64,000 nucleotides of DNA from Sphingomonadaceae bacterium OTU29LAMAA1 (GTDB lineage Bacteria; Pseudomonadota; Alphaproteobacteria; Sphingomonadales; Sphingomonadaceae), in contig CP099616.1 in the NCBI GenBank assembly GCA_024072375.1, positions 1 to 64,000 on the forward strand, read 5' to 3'. The number at the start of each line of letters is the position of its first letter. Position 1 is the stretch's first letter. A program made the position numbers and the translations under genes. Below, piece after piece: positions 1 to 10,082 of this stretch. Under the pieces are notes generated by a model. That model worked only from the letters and a program-made list of their open reading frames with translations. It was not told the origin of the DNA and made no database searches.

Positions 1-30
1 GTTTCGATCCTTCCGGATTGGCGCCCTGCT

Positions 31-285
31 TCAGTCCGCCAACTGGGTGGCAGCATTCGCCAGCTTTGATGCCTGGCCTTCGCTAACGCCCAATCTGGTT
101 GCGATTACCTTCAGCGACAAACCTTGCGCCCGCAATTCGCCGGCGCGCTGTATCTTCTCGTGTTTTTGCACTTCGGGACGTCCTTGGACGGCCAAGGGGC
201 GACGTCCGAAAAAGTGGATTGGTGCTTTCGGGTATTCATGGTCCAATCGACCGGCGTCGCGCCGCGACCGGAGGACCGGCGTCAA
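31..285 (-). CDS. Small helix-turn-helix protein (84 aa), resolvase C-terminus-like
   Basis: The C-terminal half (about residues 36-80) reads as a helix-turn-helix: a GRP lead-in, a basic helix, then GLSLKVIATRLGVSEGQASK. This is the layout of the HTH at the end of serine resolvases or of small DNA-binding regulators. No catalytic resolvase domain precedes it. The only start in frame is TTG at 285, which overlaps the TGA of the 59-aa gene upstream, so the two are probably translationally coupled. It may be a small regulator of its own operon or a cut-down resolvase. The fold call is moderately safe; the function is not known. Confidence 0.5.
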   Translation of the reverse strand: MTPVLRSRRDAGRLDHEYPKAPIHFFGRRPLAVQGRPEVQKHEKIQRAGELRAQGLSLKVIATRLGVSEGQASKLANAATQLAD

Positions 286-461
286 CCGTCCTTCGACGCG
301 ACGACGAGGGTTTTCGTCGGAACGTCATGCTGCCGTGCGGTCGGAAGGATGTGCTTGTGCTGGATAACCAGAGGTTCGTGCGACCAACCGTCGAATATGA
401 ACGCCTGAGTCGAGTGAGGCGCCCCCTTCGGCTCCTCCGTTTGCCATAAGTCGTAGGGCAT
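282..461 (-). CDS. Small hypothetical protein (59 aa)
   Basis: An ATG at 461 is preceded by a perfect GGAGG ribosome-binding site at 466-470. It opens a 59-codon frame (MPYDLWQTEE..., ending LVVASKDG) that closes with a TGA overlapping the TTG start of the next minus-strand gene. The product is hydrophilic and His-rich in the middle (IQHKHILPTARQH), with no signal peptide or membrane segment. I do not recognise the family. The good RBS and the coupled overlap with an HTH gene make a real two-gene operon likely; a toxin-antitoxin or regulator pair is possible but unproven. Confidence 0.5.
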   Translation of the reverse strand: MPYDLWQTEEPKGAPHSTQAFIFDGWSHEPLVIQHKHILPTARQHDVPTKTLVVASKDG

Positions 462-715
462 AATACCTCCTTGTTTACGAGACAGTTACCACTCTTAGGA
501 CCATTTTGTTAGTCGTGATGCATTGCGAGCGTGTCATCGCCTATTGCCATGACGTCATCAGGTACTGCGTCCTGTTTGACGGAGGTACGAGCATGCCGCC
601 GTTCGTCGACGCGCTCGGGGCTACTATTAAGTCACGTGGCCGGCACCGCTTTTCCGTCTCATCGGGTGCGCACATACTACCGGAGCCGAACACGTCCCAA
701 AGCATTGCGACGCCA

Positions 716-739
716 ACATGTAGACATGTCCACATGTTG
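716..739. repeat. Octamer array 1 (three ACATGTNN boxes)
   Basis: Three perfect-period 8-bp boxes stand head to tail: ACATGTAG, then ACATGTCC, then ACATGTTG. The array is also nearly palindromic as a whole. It lies about 20 bp before the point where the degraded HTH-gene copy begins, so it marks a rearrangement edge. Same box family as the parA operator array. Confidence 0.75.
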
Positions 740-759
740 GTCTGGTAATATCTTCTTGC

Positions 760-967
760 GATCACGAGGCTGAGCGGGCGGCGGAGGTGGCCGGCATGCT
801 AGCTGGGCTGTCATGCCGCGAGTTGGCGACGGCGACCGTCGGCGGGGCGTTGGGTCGTGTGTTGGCGCGACTGGGTGCAGATTGACAGTCGCATAGTGTG
901 CGAGTTTCAAATCCATCCGCAACCGCAAATGAATTCATATAACACCGGTCAAAACGAGTTGGCGTAG
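760..967 (+). pseudogene. 3' remnant of a second copy of the plasmid HTH/replication accessory gene
   Basis: Translation from 763 gives HEAERAAEVAGMLAGL..., which matches the READRVEDTRTMLAGL stretch of the intact gene at 62109-62921. The match continues through GRVLARLGA against AKILAKLGA. It then shifts frame once near 880 and resumes as IDSRIVCEF...HPQPQMNSYN...ELA, against IDDREREYH...DPQPLMDSHN...ELA, ending at TAG 965-967. About 68 codons survive; the 5' part is missing and an octamer array stands at the break. The copy shows that a rep-HTH-parA backbone order once existed here. Confidence 0.8.
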
Positions 968-1080
968 TCGGCCAACGCGCAAACTTGGTTCACGAAGACA
1001 AAATCTAAAAACGTCAGGAGATATGGAAATTGCAAGAGTGCCGGCTTTGCCGTCACATGCTCCCTGAAAGGAGCAAGCGG
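958..1080 (+). other. Conserved hairpin element, copy A (upstream of parA)
   Basis: Three hairpins: GTTGGC/GCCAAC (958-963 with 971-976, spanning the pseudogene stop), CGGC/GCCG (1042-1045 with 1049-1052) and TGCTCC/GGAGCA (1058-1063 with 1070-1075). The same three occur in the same order after the intact HTH gene near 63 kb. The third stem there is TGCTTC/GAAGCA, a compensatory pair change. Conserved pairing in otherwise diverged DNA suggests an RNA structure in the parA leader or in the HTH-gene 3' UTR. Confidence 0.6.
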
Positions 1081-1123
1081 ATAGGGCGAGTTACCCCTTT
1101 TGGATAGCCTGCGTTGAGGGTTG

Positions 1124-1238
1124 GTGTGTCGAAGTGTCGATAGATGCGGTGATAGGATCTTCCCATATCGCATGTGGCGACAGGTCGATTAACACTTGTC
1201 ATGTCGTCATGTAGACACGTAGTGGTATCGACATGCCG
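1124..1238 (+). promoter_or_regulatory. parA operator/centromere-like octamer array overlapping the parA start
   Basis: From 1199 to 1238 the DNA runs in 8-bp units, including TCATGTAG, ACACGTAG and ACATGCCG; the last contains the parA ATG at 1233. Weaker boxes in the same style (GTGTGTCG, AAGTGTCG) lie at about 1124-1149, and partial boxes at 1170-1187. Partition operons are classically repressed by their DNA-binding partner at the promoter, and RHH partition proteins bind short tandem boxes, so this is the expected autoregulatory site. The array at the start codon is seen directly; binding is inferred. Confidence 0.65.
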
Positions 1239-1892
1239 ACAATCGCCATCATCAGCCAGAAGGGCGGCGCGGGTAAGACGACTCTCGCGCTCCACCTAGC
1301 CGCGGCCGCACAGGAAGCCGGCCGGGTCGCGCTCATCATCGATACCGATCCTCAGGCGACCGCGAGCCAATGGGCCGCATGGCGCCAAGATGCTCCGCCC
1401 GAGGTCATCGACAGTCCGCCGCCGCGCCTCGCCGCCAAGGTCGATGCTGCGACAGGGCAGGGAGCCGATTTCATCGTGATCGACACGCCGCCCCATGCCG
1501 ACAGCGCCGCCCGCGCCGCGGTCGAGGTCGCCGACCTCGTACTGATCCCATGCCGCCCGAGCGCCTTCGACCTCTCGGCGATCCAGACCACGGCCAAACT
1601 TGTCCAGCTGCTCCGAAAGCCCGCGTTCGTCGTGTTCACCGCGGGCGCACCCAACGCGCCACGGATATACCAAGAGGCCGGCGAGCTGGTGGACAGCTTC
1701 GGCACCCCGCCATGCCCCATCCACCTCCCCGATCGCGCTGCCTATCGACACGCAAGCGGGGAAGGACGCACCGTCATGGAATACGAACCCACCGGCAAGG
1801 CCGCCGAGGACATCCGTCAATTCTACACGTGGACATGTCGACAGGTCGGATTGTCCACGCCGAAGCCCACTCGTAAGAGGAATACCGCATGA
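1233..1892 (+). CDS. parA: ParA-family partition ATPase (small type Ib)
   Basis: A 219-aa P-loop ATPase with the deviant Walker A box KGGAGKTTL near residues 10-18, the A' region LIIDTDPQ near 37 and Walker B FIVIDTPPH near 79-87. It lacks an N-terminal DNA-binding domain, the mark of type Ib ParA proteins that work with a small RHH partner. It should drive plasmid segregation over the nucleoid. The RHH gene starts inside its stop codon (ATGA). Oddity: the codons for the C-terminal YTWTCRQVG double as an octamer array (1825-1848), so coding and binding-site sequence are superimposed. Confidence 0.93.
   Translation: MPTIAIISQKGGAGKTTLALHLAAAAQEAGRVALIIDTDPQATASQWAAWRQDAPPEVIDSPPPRLAAKVDAATGQGADFIVIDTPPHADSAARAAVEVADLVLIPCRPSAFDLSAIQTTAKLVQLLRKPAFVVFTAGAPNAPRIYQEAGELVDSFGTPPCPIHLPDRAAYRHASGEGRTVMEYEPTGKAAEDIRQFYTWTCRQVGLSTPKPTRKRNTA
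1825..1848. repeat. Octamer array inside the parA 3' coding end
   Basis: Boxes ACACGTGG (1825-1832), ACATGTCG (1833-1840) and ACAGGTCG (1841-1848) follow each other without a gap inside the last 25 codons of parA. Period and consensus equal those of the other arrays. Confidence 0.75.
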
Positions 1893-2170
1893 GCCGCAAG
1901 CCTAGTTTTGCCAACCTGCGGAGCGCAACCGCACCTGTTACGGTACCCGAAGCCGTGGTTGCTTCGATTGCACCAGCACCAGTCGCTGCTGCGACTCAAG
2001 GGCCGGCGAGCCGGCAAGGCCGCAAGCAGATCGCCGGGTTCTTTAGCCCAGAAATGTCGTTCGCGATGCATACCCTGGCACGGCGGCAGGGTCGGAGCCT
2101 TCAGGCATTGATGGCTGAGGCGTTTAACGACGTGCTGAGGAAGCACGGTGAGAGCCCGATTGGGGATTAG
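1889..2170 (+). CDS. parB: Ribbon-helix-helix partition partner (ParB/ParG-like)
   Basis: 93 aa. It has a flexible Ala/Pro-rich N-terminus (residues 10-45), then GRKQIAGFFSPEMSFAMHTLA...GRSLQALMAEAFNDVLRKHG. That is a short beta strand followed by two helices, as in RHH DNA-binding proteins (ParG, omega, MetJ/Arc fold). The flexible arm suits stimulation of the ParA ATPase. The start is fixed by ATGA overlap with parA. RHH dimers bind tandem short boxes, and 8-bp boxes are known for MetJ, so the ACATGTMG arrays are its likely targets. Nothing gene-like lies between its stop and the convergent rmd end at 2209. Confidence 0.8.
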   Translation: MSRKPSFANLRSATAPVTVPEAVVASIAPAPVAAATQGPASRQGRKQIAGFFSPEMSFAMHTLARRQGRSLQALMAEAFNDVLRKHGESPIGD

Positions 2171-2208
2171 GCTGGACGTGCTTCCTTGTAGAATGACCGT
2201 CGACCCGT

Positions 2209-3059
2209 TCAGGCGACGCTATGTTCGTACATCCACTGCAGCGTCGCCGCGAGGCTGTACGGTTGCCAGTGCGGCAGGTTTTCGCGCAACAGCGTAGCAT
2301 CGCCCCCGAGGACGGGAACGTCATTGACACGCATCAGGGCAGGGTTGGTACGAACCTCCAAAGAATGACCGGTGATCTCAATCAGCATGGCGAGAATATC
2401 GTCGATCGAGGACACGATACCGGTTCCGATATTTACCAGTTCAGGCGTCTTATCGGTGAGGACAAGTCCAGCATAAGCTTCAGCGACGGAGCGCACATCT
2501 CCAAAATCACGCTGGACCCAGGTGTTTCCCAACTCGATGAGGTTCGCCTCACGGCGGAAATGATCGATGATTTTGGGGATCAGATATTGCGTCTCCTGAC
2601 CCACGCCGGTGTAATTGAAGGGCCGGGTGATCACGATATCCAACCGATCACGCCACAACTGCGCGCCTAGCTCCATCATCCACTTGCTGACGGCATAATG
2701 ATTGCTGGGAGCAGGAACGGCGTCCTCAGCCACCAGACCCTTGGCACCGGGGCCATAGACCTGTGCACTGCTTGCGAGAACACAGCGCGTACCTGGCCTG
2801 GTGCGGGCGATGGCATCGAGCAGGTTGAATGTGCCGAGCTGATTCACCGAATAAAATGCATGCCAGTCGTCGCTGTCGATGAACGCGATCGCCGCAAGGT
2901 GGATCAGACGGTCGAACGGCGTCTCTTCTACCGCTTTGTCTACCGCGGCTGCGTCGCGCAGATCGACAGACAAGGGGATGCATGTCGCTCCTGCGGCGGT
3001 CAGTGCGTCGGCGACGAAGCGGCCGGTGAAACCACTCGACCCCGTCAGCGCTACTTGCA

Positions 3060-3060
<1 letters not shown>
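2209..3060 (-). CDS. rmd: GDP-6-deoxy-D-lyxo-4-hexulose reductase (GDP-D-rhamnose synthesis)
   Basis: A 283-aa extended short-chain dehydrogenase with an N-terminal nucleotide-binding glycine motif (TGSSGFTG), Ser and Tyr/Lys catalytic positions in ASSAQVYG and HYAVSK, and the Rmd-like stretch VQRDFGDVRSVAEAY. It should reduce the product of Gmd to GDP-D-rhamnose. The start at 3060 is chosen because it overlaps the gmd stop (ATGA) and begins just before the Rossmann motif; an upstream ATG at 3147 would add 29 residues of gmd out-of-frame sequence. GDP-fucose or deoxytalose synthases are related alternatives. Confidence 0.82.
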
Positions 3061-4160
<1,100 letters not shown>

Positions 4161-4350
4161 TTAGAAGCGAGCGCCTCGAATATCTACTAGCCGATCGGTC
4201 CCATACTCCTACTAGTCCTCGCCGAGATGCTATTGTAGGATCTGCGCTAGCTGCAAGCCGGTTTCGACGCGGCCGACGATCATGTCCGGACCCTGTCGAG
4301 GACACGGGACGCAACGATCCGTCTCAACCTGAAGCTTTCGTAATGGAGTC

Positions 4351-5673
4351 GTGTTTGCCCAAGCTTATCCGTGTCATCGCATCAGGCGACGACCGTTGCG
4401 CCACGTGATGATCCGTCGAGTCCAGGCCCGTGGCAGAATGATCCTCGACGCCGTCAAGGACGCTTGGGTCAAGACGATCCTCGCGGTTGGCACCATTCCT
4501 GGACGGAAAGCGCGGGACACGACGACGGGTCGGCGGCATATCTTCATGATCGACGACCTGCTGCCCGATCCTGTGTTCGGCGCCGGCTATCCACGCGCCT
4601 TCGCGATCGTGCGTTCGTTGCTGCGGGCCGGGCATGACGTGACCTACTATCCCATGCAATCGACTCGTGCCAACCGGATCCGGATGGATATGGCGTTTGG
4701 GGGTGCCGTGCGGTTCCACACTGGGGGGGGCGCCAGAGGTCTTCGACGCCTGCTGTGGCGCGCCGGATCCGGCTTCGACACCATATTTGTCAGCCGTCCG
4801 GGACCGATGCAAGCTTTCGCAGAAGCCCGGTGGCAATCCGTCGGCAACCACGCCCGCCCGACAATCATCTATGACGCAGAGGCAGTCCTGTCGCCGCGTG
4901 AGGCACGACGACGGGTTCTCTTCGATCTGCCTTGGTCCGACGAGCAATATCGATCCGCGCTTGCAGCAGAACTCGGTCTCGCGCGTGGCGCCGATAAGGT
5001 GACGGCCGTTGGAAAGGGGGATGCCGGGATCATCGCTTCGGTCCTCGATACGCCCGTCTTCGTGCTACCGCATCCGGTAACGATTCGGCCGGAAACGCCG
5101 GGATTTACCGACCGCCATGATATCCTGTTCGTGGGAAGATTGACCGGGCCCTCCTCCTCGACGCCGAACGTCGATTCGATCGTCTGGTTTCTGACCGCGG
5201 TCATGCCACGATTGGATAGCCTGATGGGGACCGACTACAGGCTGCATATCGTCGGCATGACCTCTTCGGACGAAATTACCGCTTTGGTGTCCGATCGTGT
5301 CGTGTTGCACGGCATAGTCGAGGATCTCGCGCCATTGTACGATCGATGCCGTATCTTCGTCGCACCGACCCGCTACGCGGCCGGCATTCCGTTGAAGGTG
5401 GTCGAAGCGATGGGGCAGGGCATTCCTTGCGTCGCGACCCCTCTGCTGGGCGAACAGCTTGCGACCAGGCCGGACGAACTGGCGACCGGCGGATCACCCG
5501 AGGTATTTGCTCATACATGTAGACAGCTCTACACTGATCAGGCCGTATGGTATCGTGCACGGCAGGCGGGGCTGGCCCATGTCGAGCGACATTACTCCCC
5601 AGAGGTGTTCGATCGTCTCGTTCGGGACGTGATCGCCGGCGACGCTGCAGGATTGACGTCGGGCACGGGCTGA
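4351..5673 (+). CDS. Glycosyltransferase, GT4-like
   Basis: Up to 440 aa. The C-terminal half has the GT-B features of family 4: ILFVGRLTG, LHIVGMTSS, VVLHGIVEDLAPLYDRCRIFVAPTR, then IPLKVVEAMGQGIPCVATPL, where E is the conserved glutamate. The N-terminal half is poorly conserved. The start is uncertain: GTG 4351 gives the longest frame, while ATG 4408 or ATG 4438 are as likely. An eight-G tract at 4723-4730 sits in the N-terminal half, and a weak octamer array lies at 5515-5530. It probably adds a sugar of the cluster 1 repeat unit. Confidence 0.8.
   Translation: MFAQAYPCHRIRRRPLRHVMIRRVQARGRMILDAVKDAWVKTILAVGTIPGRKARDTTTGRRHIFMIDDLLPDPVFGAGYPRAFAIVRSLLRAGHDVTYYPMQSTRANRIRMDMAFGGAVRFHTGGGARGLRRLLWRAGSGFDTIFVSRPGPMQAFAEARWQSVGNHARPTIIYDAEAVLSPREARRRVLFDLPWSDEQYRSALAAELGLARGADKVTAVGKGDAGIIASVLDTPVFVLPHPVTIRPETPGFTDRHDILFVGRLTGPSSSTPNVDSIVWFLTAVMPRLDSLMGTDYRLHIVGMTSSDEITALVSDRVVLHGIVEDLAPLYDRCRIFVAPTRYAAGIPLKVVEAMGQGIPCVATPLLGEQLATRPDELATGGSPEVFAHTCRQLYTDQAVWYRARQAGLAHVERHYSPEVFDRLVRDVIAGDAAGLTSGTG
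5515..5530. repeat. Weak octamer array inside a glycosyltransferase gene
   Basis: One perfect box ACATGTAG (5515-5522) is followed in phase by ACAGCTCT. Only two boxes, one degenerate, and inside coding sequence; it may be chance. Confidence 0.35.
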
Positions 5674-5716
5674 CCGTCACGTCTTCGACACGCTGTACCT
5701 TGACGATGGATCGGCT

Positions 5717-7177
5717 ATGGCCGGGCCGATGTCGGTGCGTCGTTCTATCGTCTGGGCCTTTTCAGGCCAGTTTGTTGCCTTCGTTGTCCAATTCATAGGG
5801 TTGATCGTCATCTCGCGGCTGCTCTCGCCACGCGAGATCGGCATCTATGCGATCGCGATGGCGGCGCTGGGGGTTATCCAGGTCTTTACAACCTTCGGGA
5901 TCGCCTCGTTCGTCGTACGCGAGGCCGAGATGCCGTCGCATACGCTGGAATCGGCCTTTACCGTCAACGCCATCCTGATCGCAAGCCTGACCCTCGTGTT
6001 GCTCGGGCTGAGCTTTGCCGCAGGCCCGATACTCGGGGCGCCGGAAGCCGGATCGGTGTTGCGCATCGTCGCGATCGGCAATCTCTTCGCGATCCTCAAC
6101 TTCCGTCCGATGGCGATGCTGCAGCGGGAAATGCAGTTCAAACGGTTATCGATGATCACCGTGGCCAACGTCAGCATGCAGACGGTCGCGACGATCGGCT
6201 TCGCGCTTGCGGGAGCGAGCTACATGAGTTCGGCCTATGCGTCGGTTCTCGCGGCAATGACTACGGCGGTAATGACGTTCGCTTTCGGACGGCGTCACGT
6301 CGGCTTCGGTATGTCGCTGGCCGGATGGCGGCCGATCACGACCTTTGGGTTGCAAATGATGTCGGTGAGCGGCGTCGCCTTGCTCACCGGCAGGCTGTCG
6401 GATCTGCTGCTCGGCCGGATGTTGGGCGTGACGTCGCTCGGCCTGTATGGCCGTGCATCGCAACTGTCGGCGATCATCTTCGACAATCTATACGGCACTG
6501 CGACGCGTGTCGTGTTCGTCCAGCTGTCGAAAGATTATCGCGAAGATGGCGACTGGCGCGGCACGTATCTGCGCAGCTTTGCGATGATCACCGCCTTCAT
6601 GTGGCCATTCCTGATCGGTCTGGCGATCCTGTCGCGACCCGCGATCTATCTTCTCTATGGCGAGGAATGGCTGCCCGCGGCACTGCCGCTGTCCGCCTTG
6701 ATGATCGCGCAGTTCATCGGTGTCGCCTTTGGCATGAACTGGGAGCTGTTCGTACTGCGCGGCGAAACCGGACGGCAGGCGCGCTATGAAGTTGCGCGGC
6801 TGGTGTTCGGCGTACCCATCTTCGTGGTCGGCTGTCTGTTCGGCATCGTGGCGGCGGCTATCGCCAAGATCTTCGATGCGTTGATAGGCCTCGTCCTCTA
6901 TTATCCGCATGTCCGCCGGTTGGCGGAACTCGATGCCAGTGCGATCCCCCGTGTCTATCGTGACAGCGCGATATTAACCGTGGCAGCGGTACTGCCCGCA
7001 GCGATTGCGATGATCGTGTACCGGGCATCGCCCTATACGCCGATATCGGTCGTCGTCGGTGTCGTATTGGCAGGTATCGCTTTGTGGTTGGGGGTGATCG
7101 TGGCGACGAACCATCCTCTGCGCGAGGAAATGGCCTTGGTCCTGCGTAAGCTGCGACGTTCGCCGGCGTCGTCCTGA
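5717..7177 (+). CDS. Oligosaccharide flippase, Wzx/WzxC type (MOP superfamily)
   Basis: 486 aa with about 12-14 hydrophobic segments spread over the full length. The start is typical of polysaccharide flippases: SIVWAFSGQFVAFVVQFIGL, then SRLLSPREIGIYAIA. The loop AMLQREMQFKRLS resembles the WzxC/lipopolysaccharide exporter subgroup. It should flip the lipid-linked repeat unit of cluster 1 across the inner membrane. The start may be ATG 5717 or ATG 5729. It follows the glycosyltransferase by 43 bp and runs into the convergent glycosyltransferase that ends at 7198. Confidence 0.9.
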   Translation: MAGPMSVRRSIVWAFSGQFVAFVVQFIGLIVISRLLSPREIGIYAIAMAALGVIQVFTTFGIASFVVREAEMPSHTLESAFTVNAILIASLTLVLLGLSFAAGPILGAPEAGSVLRIVAIGNLFAILNFRPMAMLQREMQFKRLSMITVANVSMQTVATIGFALAGASYMSSAYASVLAAMTTAVMTFAFGRRHVGFGMSLAGWRPITTFGLQMMSVSGVALLTGRLSDLLLGRMLGVTSLGLYGRASQLSAIIFDNLYGTATRVVFVQLSKDYREDGDWRGTYLRSFAMITAFMWPFLIGLAILSRPAIYLLYGEEWLPAALPLSALMIAQFIGVAFGMNWELFVLRGETGRQARYEVARLVFGVPIFVVGCLFGIVAAAIAKIFDALIGLVLYYPHVRRLAELDASAIPRVYRDSAILTVAAVLPAAIAMIVYRASPYTPISVVVGVVLAGIALWLGVIVATNHPLREEMALVLRKLRRSPASS

Positions 7178-7197
7178 ACGATACGTCAATGGGCCGG

Positions 7198-8307
7198 TCA
7201 GGCGGAGGCAAGCCTTGCCTGATTGGTGAAATAGGCACGGATCGCCGTCTCGATCGCCGGATCGGTGAGCCGCTCCAGCTGGCGTCGCCCGCGCGCCACC
7301 CAGTCGGCGCGGACGGCGGGATCGAGCATCTCTTCCATGGCGGCCGCGATATCGTCGGGCGATGTCGGATCGATCAGCCGAGCACCATCGCCGCCGACCT
7401 CCGCTTGCGACCCGCCCCGTCCAGCGATCACCGGGATAGCTGCCTGAAAGCCTTCTGCGATCGCCATGCCGTATCCCTCGTATAGAGAGGGGTAGATCAT
7501 CGCCTGGCTTTCGCCCAGGATCTTGAACTTGGTGTCATGGTCGACGTAGCCGGTCAGAACGACACGATCGTTCAGCCCCAAGGCATCGATGACAGGTTGT
7601 ACTGCAGTGTAGTTGGATCCCACCAATATCAATCGATACTCGGGGTGATAACGGACGAAACACGCGAAAGCCTGAAGTAGAACGTCGATCTTCTTCCGGA
7701 AATCGACCCCGCCGACATACACGAACTGTCGCTTGGGCGCGACTGGCGCTTGCCGATCGACATCCTTCAGGCGGATCGGATAGGACGTCACGTCACGACG
7801 ATGGAAAATCCGTCGGATGTCGATCGCGCTTTGCTGCGAAATCGTCAGTATCGCGTCGGCGCGCGCTACCGCAACAAGCTGAGCCATTGTTTCGGCATTG
7901 GCGGAAGGATGGCGCAAAAGACGCTTCCATGCCGAAACATAATATTGACGGAAAAAAATATAGGGGATGACGTCTAGCAGTCCGAGGACATAGCGGGTCC
8001 CCGCAGTCTTTCTCAACGGTATCCCACGATTGGCGCCGGTGAAGTACACATCATAGCCACCTGTCGCCAGATGGCGGGGCAGGTCGACCTGCTCCCAGCG
8101 CACGTGGCTCTGGCTGCCGAATACGTGCATATTCAGCCCGAGCGCCTCGTCATATTGCGGCAGGAGGGGCTGGTTGCCGACCAGCGTCAGTTCGAAATCA
8201 GTATGGTGCAAACACGTGATGATCGAACCGAGGTATATCGTATAGCCGCAGGGCGATCCACTCAGCGGACGAGCATCAATCGCGATGCGGATCGGACGCT
8301 CAGCCAT
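7198..8307 (-). CDS. Glycosyltransferase family 4 (MtfB-like)
   Basis: 369 aa, GT-B fold. It opens [20 protein letters not shown] and carries [45 protein letters not shown] and the donor-site motif [16 protein letters not shown] with its conserved glutamates. This is the pattern of MtfB-type mannosyl/rhamnosyltransferases. It is the last gene of the minus-strand operon GT-rmlC-rmlB-rmlD-rmlA-GT, overlapping the rmlA end by 8 bp, so a rhamnose donor or acceptor is a reasonable guess. Confidence 0.88.
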   Translation of the reverse strand: MAERPIRIAIDARPLSGSPCGYTIYLGSIITCLHHTDFELTLVGNQPLLPQYDEALGLNMHVFGSQSHVRWEQVDLPRHLATGGYDVYFTGANRGIPLRKTAGTRYVLGLLDVIPYIFFRQYYVSAWKRLLRHPSANAETMAQLVAVARADAILTISQQSAIDIRRIFHRRDVTSYPIRLKDVDRQAPVAPKRQFVYVGGVDFRKKIDVLLQAFACFVRYHPEYRLILVGSNYTAVQPVIDALGLNDRVVLTGYVDHDTKFKILGESQAMIYPSLYEGYGMAIAEGFQAAIPVIAGRGGSQAEVGGDGARLIDPTSPDDIAAAMEEMLDPAVRADWVARGRRQLERLTDPAIETAIRAYFTNQARLASA

Positions 8308-9166
8308 CCACCGCCTTCAGAATCGCGCGCCCGTAAGCGGTCTTCTTGAACATTTCGCCGCGCGTGCGGGCTTCGTCGGCGGTGATGAAGCCCTGCTCGT
8401 ATGCGACCTCTTCCAGACACGCGATCTGAATGCCCTGCCGATGCTGGAGCGTGCGGACGAACTCCGATGCCTCCAGCAAACTGTCGTGCGTGCCGGTGTC
8501 GAGCCAGGCATAACCACGGCCCATCTGTTCGACGTAGAGGTCCCCTGCCTCCATGTAGAGGCGGTTGATATCGGTGATCTCGAGCTCGCCGCGCGGAGAG
8601 GGCTTGAGGTTGCGGGCGTATTCGACGACGCGATTGTCATAGAAATACAGACCGGTCACTGCATGGTTGGATTTCGGCCGCTCGGGCTTCTCCTCAATGC
8701 TGATCGCGCGGCCGCCCTCGCCGAATTCGACCACGCCGTAGCGTTCTGGGTCCTCGACGTGATAGCTGAACACCGTCGCCCCGCTGCCCCGTGAGACCGC
8801 GCTTGCCAGCAGGTCGGGCAGACCGGCGCCGAAGAAGATGTTGTCGCCGAGCACCAGCGCAACGTTATCGTCGCCGATGAAGTCCGCGCCGATCGTGAAC
8901 GCCTGCGCCAAGCCCTCGGGGCGCGGCTGTTCGGCGTAAGCGATACGCAGGCCGAACGGTGATCCGTCGTCGAACAGGCGCCGGTAATTGTCGATATACT
9001 CCGGCGACGAGATGATGAGCACGTCCCGGATCCCAGCGAGCATCAGCACCGACAGCGGATAGTAGATCATCGGCTTGTCGTAGACCGGCAGCAGCTGCTT
9101 GTTCACCGCCAGCGTCGCCGGATGGAGCCGGGTACCCGAGCCGCCGGCGAGAATGATGCCCTTCAT
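8300..9166 (-). CDS. rmlA: Glucose-1-phosphate thymidylyltransferase
   Basis: 288 aa, normal length. The start [20 protein letters not shown] is the RmlA nucleotide-binding signature, followed by [20 protein letters not shown] and later VLGDNIFFG and [10 protein letters not shown]. It makes dTDP-glucose for L-rhamnose. ATG 9166 is chosen over the upstream 9217 because the signature begins there and because it overlaps the rmlD stop. Gene order on the minus strand is C, B, D, A; all four dTDP-L-rhamnose enzymes are present. Confidence 0.96.
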   Translation of the reverse strand: MKGIILAGGSGTRLHPATLAVNKQLLPVYDKPMIYYPLSVLMLAGIRDVLIISSPEYIDNYRRLFDDGSPFGLRIAYAEQPRPEGLAQAFTIGADFIGDDNVALVLGDNIFFGAGLPDLLASAVSRGSGATVFSYHVEDPERYGVVEFGEGGRAISIEEKPERPKSNHAVTGLYFYDNRVVEYARNLKPSPRGELEITDINRLYMEAGDLYVEQMGRGYAWLDTGTHDSLLEASEFVRTLQHRQGIQIACLEEVAYEQGFITADEARTRGEMFKKTAYGRAILKAVDG

Positions 9167-10050
9167 CGAGGTGCTCCGATCAATTGGTCGAGGATGTCGC
9201 CGAGTGCGTCCTCCCATGGTCGTGGGGAGATGCCGTAGGCGGCGCGGATCGCGTCGTGGCCGAGCAGGGAGTTCGCCGGTCGCCGGGCGGGTGTGGGGTA
9301 GTCGCTGGTTGCGATCCCCTCGACCTGTGGCGAAGGGCCGCCGCGCCTTTTGCTTTGGTGAAAGATCTCGCGCGCGAAGCCGGCCCAGGTCGTCGCGCCC
9401 GCGTTGCTGAAGTGGAACGTGCCGGTCGGCGCATACGGATCATCGGCGAGGCGGGTGGCGATCGACAGCAACGCAGCGGCGAGGTCATCCGCACTCGTTG
9501 GGCTGCCATGCTGGTCTTCGACGACGCGCAACGTGTCGCGTGTCGCTCCGACGCGCAGCATCGTCTTCACGAAGTTGGCGCCGTCCGGGGAAACTACCCA
9601 GGCGGTACGGACGATCGCGTGGCGGACGCCAGCAGTGCGTACGGCTAGCTCGCCGCCCAGCTTCGATGCGCCATAGACGCCGAGTGGTGCGACCGGATCG
9701 TCGACCTCCCACGCGCCGGGCTTGTCGCCGGCGAAGACGTAATCGGTCGAGACCTGGATCAGTGGCACGTCCGCTCTCGCGCAGGCCGCAGCGAAGGCGG
9801 CGGGCGCCAGCGCGTTGATCGTCCAAGCGGCGACGACATCGTCCTCCGCCTCGTCGACCGCAGTATAGGCCGCGGCGTTGATCACCGCGGCCCAGGGGCG
9901 TTCCGCAACCTTCGCCGCGATCGCGGTAGCGTCGGACAGATCGAGCGCGTCGCGGTCGAGCGCGACGACCTCCCATCCCTCCAGCAGGGTGGCACGGCTG
10001 AGTGCACGGCCGAGCTGACCGTTCGCGCCAGTGACGAGAAGCGTCTTCAT
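9163..10050 (-). CDS. rmlD: dTDP-4-dehydrorhamnose reductase
   Basis: 295 aa. The N-terminus [17 protein letters not shown] carries the glycine-rich cofactor motif, with [11 protein letters not shown] and YGASKLGGE as the active-site region. It performs the last step to dTDP-L-rhamnose. The chosen ATG (10050) lies only 8 bp downstream of octamer array 10059-10082, so the array occupies the position of the ribosome-binding site and leader. A longer frame reading back to 10140 would translate the array and part of the rmlB end and is unlikely. Confidence 0.94.
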   Translation of the reverse strand: MKTLLVTGANGQLGRALSRATLLEGWEVVALDRDALDLSDATAIAAKVAERPWAAVINAAAYTAVDEAEDDVVAAWTINALAPAAFAAACARADVPLIQVSTDYVFAGDKPGAWEVDDPVAPLGVYGASKLGGELAVRTAGVRHAIVRTAWVVSPDGANFVKTMLRVGATRDTLRVVEDQHGSPTSADDLAAALLSIATRLADDPYAPTGTFHFSNAGATTWAGFAREIFHQSKRRGGPSPQVEGIATSDYPTPARRPANSLLGHDAIRAAYGISPRPWEDALGDILDQLIGAPR

Positions 10051-10058
10051 CGCGGCGC

Positions 10059-10082
10059 CGACATGTCTACAGGTCGACGCAT
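10059..10082. repeat. Octamer array between rmlB and rmlD
   Basis: On the minus strand the boxes read ATGCGTCG, ACCTGTAG and ACATGTCG in an exact 8-bp period. The array fills most of the rmlB-rmlD gap and forms one end of the 267-bp segment that is duplicated in inverted orientation at 26958-27224. Confidence 0.75.

Noticed and set aside
716..739. Array 1 as a stand-alone palindromic oriT or dimer-resolution site
   Set aside because: The same boxes recur at many places with the same 8-bp phase but without the palindrome, so the array reading explains it better.
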